Program-made: the position numbers and the translations under genes
Notes under the pieces: generated by a model
What the model saw: the letters and a program-made list of their open reading frames with translations, nothing else
Databases searched by the model: none
Told to the model about the DNA's origin: nothing
Shown: positions 61,921 to 64,000 of the stretch, piece after piece
How the letters are laid out: each line of letters begins with the position of its first letter
Position numbering within the stretch: position 1 is the first letter of the stretch
NCBI GenBank assembly: GCA_964607765.1
Contig: CAZSNT010000010.1
Location: 1-64,000, forward strand
Direction: 5' to 3'
DNA length: 64,000 nucleotides
Source of the DNA: CAZSNT01 sp964607765
Lineage (GTDB): Bacteria > Verrucomicrobiota > Lentisphaeria > Oligosphaerales > JABHEG01

Positions 61921-62055
61921 TGGTCGACGGTTGAGAGAACGGCGACAAGGACGTGATTTCTGATGATGGCATCATAAGATATCCTGCATCCAATACACTG
62001 AACAGCGACGCCATCCCGCAAGAGTAACGTAACGGCAAGAGATGAGAGCAACTTC

Positions 62056-63879
62056 ATGCAACCACAATCTGACGCCAGCACCCTCCCGTCCGAATCTCCA
62101 GGGCTGCTCCTCGAGTCGGCCCAGTTCCAGACCAAAGGCGGCTGGGTCGTGGACCAGCAGTTCATGGACCGGATGGGTTCGTCGTTCCTGCTCGCTCACG
62201 GGCTCGGAAAACCGGTGGCGAATGCTGTCGCGGACGTGACGTTCGCCCAGGCAGGCCCATACCGGCTGTGGGTGCGGACCCGTGACTGGGTGGCGCCCTG
62301 GAAGACGCCGGACACACCTGCAGGCAAGCGCGCCACCGGCACGCCGGGTGTGTTCAACGTTCTGGTGAACGGCGAGGCCGTCGACACCACGTTCGGCGAC
62401 CGGAACGCCGAGTGGCACTGGCAGGACGGCGGCACGGTCGAGATCGCGGCGGGTGCCGCCCGGGTTTCGCTCCAGGATCTCACCGGGTTCGAGGGGCGCT
62501 GTGCGGGCGTGTTCCTGACGCAGGACCTCGACTTCGCGCCACCCGATGCGGGCGAGGCATTGCAGCGGTTCCGGCGCCGCTGTCACGGGCACCCCGAGAC
62601 GCCGGAGACGGCGGGGGCCTACGATCTGGTTGTGGTTGGCGGCGGCGCGGCGGGGACTTGTGCCGCGATCTCCGCAGCACGCCAGGGCTTGTCGGTCGCC
62701 TTCATCCAGGATCGCCCGGTGATCGGCGGCAACAACAGTTCGGAGGTGCGCGTTTGGCTGTGCGGAGCGCAGAGCGGGCCGCGCGCGACGAAGCTGGGCG
62801 ACGTGCTGGCAGAGCTCGAACAGCAGGAACGGGCCCACTACGGCGAGGCCAACCAGCCCGAGCTGTACGAGGATGAGCGGAAGATGGGGATCGTGCAGGC
62901 GGAGCAGAACATCGCCTTCTTCCCCTCGCACCGGGCGAACGACGTGGAAACGGAGAACGGCCGCATTGTGGCTGTCATTGCCGAGCAGATCGAGACCGGG
63001 GAACGCCGCCGTTTCAAGGGGACGACCTTTGCGGACTGCACGGGTGACGGCTGCGTTGGCTACCTGGCCGGTGCCGATTACGAGATCACGCTCGAAGACG
63101 GGCACATGGGACGTTGCAATCTCTGGCACACCGCGGCAACCGGCGGGCCCGTTTCATTCCCGCGTTGCCCGTGGGCGCTCGACCTGAGTGATAAACCGTT
63201 CCCGGGCCGACACGAAGACGCGCTGAGCGGCGAAACGCGCACCAACAACAACTGGCAGGGGCTCGAGGCCCTCGGCGGCTGGTACTGGGAGAACGGGTTC
63301 TTCCACGACCCTTTCGCGAACAGCGAGTACATCCGCGACTGGAATTTCCGCGCCATGTACGGGGCGTGGGATTGCTTGAAGAACGTTGACGGCGAGTACC
63401 CCGATCGCGAGCTGGCGTGGGCGGCTCACATCTCCGGCAAACGCGAGTCCCGCCGCCTGCTGGGTGACATCATCCTGAACAAGGAGGATGTGACCAAACC
63501 GATCGAGTACGACGACGGCCTGGCCGCGACCGGGTGGAAGATCGACCTGCACCTGCCGCATCCGGCCTACGAGAAGGGGTTCGAGGGCGACGCGTTCATT
63601 GCCCGGGCCACATTCACCCCGTGCGTGACGCCCTACTACGTCCCGTACCGCTGTCTCTACTCGCGCAACGTCGCCAACTTGTTCATGGCCGGCCGCTGCA
63701 TCAGCGTAACGCATGAGGCGCTGGGTACGGTCCGGGTCATGCGCACCGGCGCGCTGATGGGCGAAGTCGTGGGCAAGGCGGCGGCGCTGTGCAGACGACA
63801 CAGTGTGATGCCGCGCGCCGTCTACGAACAGCATCTGCACGAACTGAAAGAGCTGTGCGGCGTGGCTTCCGAGCAGTAG
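62056..63879 (+). CDS. FAD-dependent oxidoreductase with N-terminal beta-domain
   Basis: A 607-aa flavoprotein. Residues about 192-210 form the dinucleotide-binding loop VVGGGAAGTCAAISAARQG, followed by IGGNNSSEVRVWLCG, FADCTGDGCVGYLAGADY and a C-terminal FMAGRCISVTHEALGTVRVM, all typical of the FAD_oxidored family (PF12831-like). Residues about 15-185 are a beta-rich domain (WVVDQQFMDRMGSSFLLAHG, YRLWVRTRDW) resembling carbohydrate-binding modules of PVC enzymes. No signal peptide is visible. The likely job is oxidation or reduction of a sugar or a sugar-derived compound, but the substrate is unknown. The stop lies 121 bp from the window end, which holds nothing recognisable. Confidence 0.8.
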   Translation: MQPQSDASTLPSESPGLLLESAQFQTKGGWVVDQQFMDRMGSSFLLAHGLGKPVANAVADVTFAQAGPYRLWVRTRDWVAPWKTPDTPAGKRATGTPGVFNVLVNGEAVDTTFGDRNAEWHWQDGGTVEIAAGAARVSLQDLTGFEGRCAGVFLTQDLDFAPPDAGEALQRFRRRCHGHPETPETAGAYDLVVVGGGAAGTCAAISAARQGLSVAFIQDRPVIGGNNSSEVRVWLCGAQSGPRATKLGDVLAELEQQERAHYGEANQPELYEDERKMGIVQAEQNIAFFPSHRANDVETENGRIVAVIAEQIETGERRRFKGTTFADCTGDGCVGYLAGADYEITLEDGHMGRCNLWHTAATGGPVSFPRCPWALDLSDKPFPGRHEDALSGETRTNNNWQGLEALGGWYWENGFFHDPFANSEYIRDWNFRAMYGAWDCLKNVDGEYPDRELAWAAHISGKRESRRLLGDIILNKEDVTKPIEYDDGLAATGWKIDLHLPHPAYEKGFEGDAFIARATFTPCVTPYYVPYRCLYSRNVANLFMAGRCISVTHEALGTVRVMRTGALMGEVVGKAAALCRRHSVMPRAVYEQHLHELKELCGVASEQ

Positions 63880-64000
63880 CAGTCCGGGCGTAGCGTTCCC
63901 CTACTTGCCAACGTCGGTTCGCACTGGTGGATCCGCTTGACCGGAAGCTTGGCTCGTGGATGTAGCGTCAGCCCCCTTGAAACTGGTTGGCCTCGCAGCC

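Overview
The window is high-GC, gene-dense bacterial DNA. It has no rRNA, tRNA, transposase, phage or CRISPR. Its content is a saccharolytic lifestyle: sulfatases, family 2, 29-like, 95 and 5-like glycoside hydrolases, many URO-D-fold proteins, exported methyltransferase-fold/PQQ-propeller proteins and Tat-exported sugar enzymes. This mix resembles PVC-superphylum bacteria (Kiritimatiellota, Lentisphaerota or Planctomycetota). That placement is an inference from gene content, because no phylogenetic marker is present.

Layout. (1) 0.2-18.1 kb, plus strand: a polysaccharide-degradation block. It holds a sulfatase, an SGNH/beta-helix giant, a GH95 fucosidase-esterase fusion, a URO-D protein, a GH2 enzyme, a GH29-like lipoprotein, a URO-D relic, a QueG-like Fe-S protein, a second sulfatase and a secreted protein with a duplicated 12-Cys unit and a lysine-rich tail. 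A small membrane protein follows. (2) 19.0-26.6 kb, minus strand: URO-D-like protein, CUT2 ABC importer (ATPase, permease, permease-binding protein fusion), URO-D protein and L-rhamnose mutarotase. This reads as one sugar-uptake operon, probably for rhamnose or a related deoxy or methylated sugar. (3) 26.7-32.6 kb, minus strand: Tat-exported TIM-barrel protein, Tat-exported aldo/keto reductase, membrane-anchored tetraheme cytochrome and a secreted methyltransferase-fold/PQQ-propeller protein, which looks like a periplasmic redox module. (4) 32.7-39.7 kb, minus strand: GH5-like/esterase fusion, a small coupled ORF, beta-mannosidase and a HAD phosphatase. (5) 39.8-42.4 kb: divergent aspartate/aromatic aminotransferase and alanine dehydrogenase, with a tandem hairpin repeat between them. 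(6) 42.7-47.2 kb: a second methyltransferase-fold/PQQ protein and a CDP-alcohol phosphatidyltransferase. (7) 47.5-58.5 kb: a full glycogen set, namely bifunctional debranching enzyme, free-standing CBM48 protein, phosphorylase, synthase and branching enzyme. (8) 58.8-63.9 kb: APH-fold kinase, secreted GH42-like protein and an FAD oxidoreductase.

Together the genes describe a cell that desulfates and hydrolyses fucose-, mannose- and galactose- or glucuronate-containing sulfated glycans outside the cytoplasm. It imports the sugars by ABC transport, probably oxidises some in the periplasm, and stores carbon as glycogen. The least explained items are the duplicated-cysteine secreted protein, the permease-binding-protein fusion with a preserved internal ribosome-binding site, the exported methyltransferase-fold/PQQ proteins with their Tat/cytochrome neighbours, and two families of dispersed hairpin repeats.
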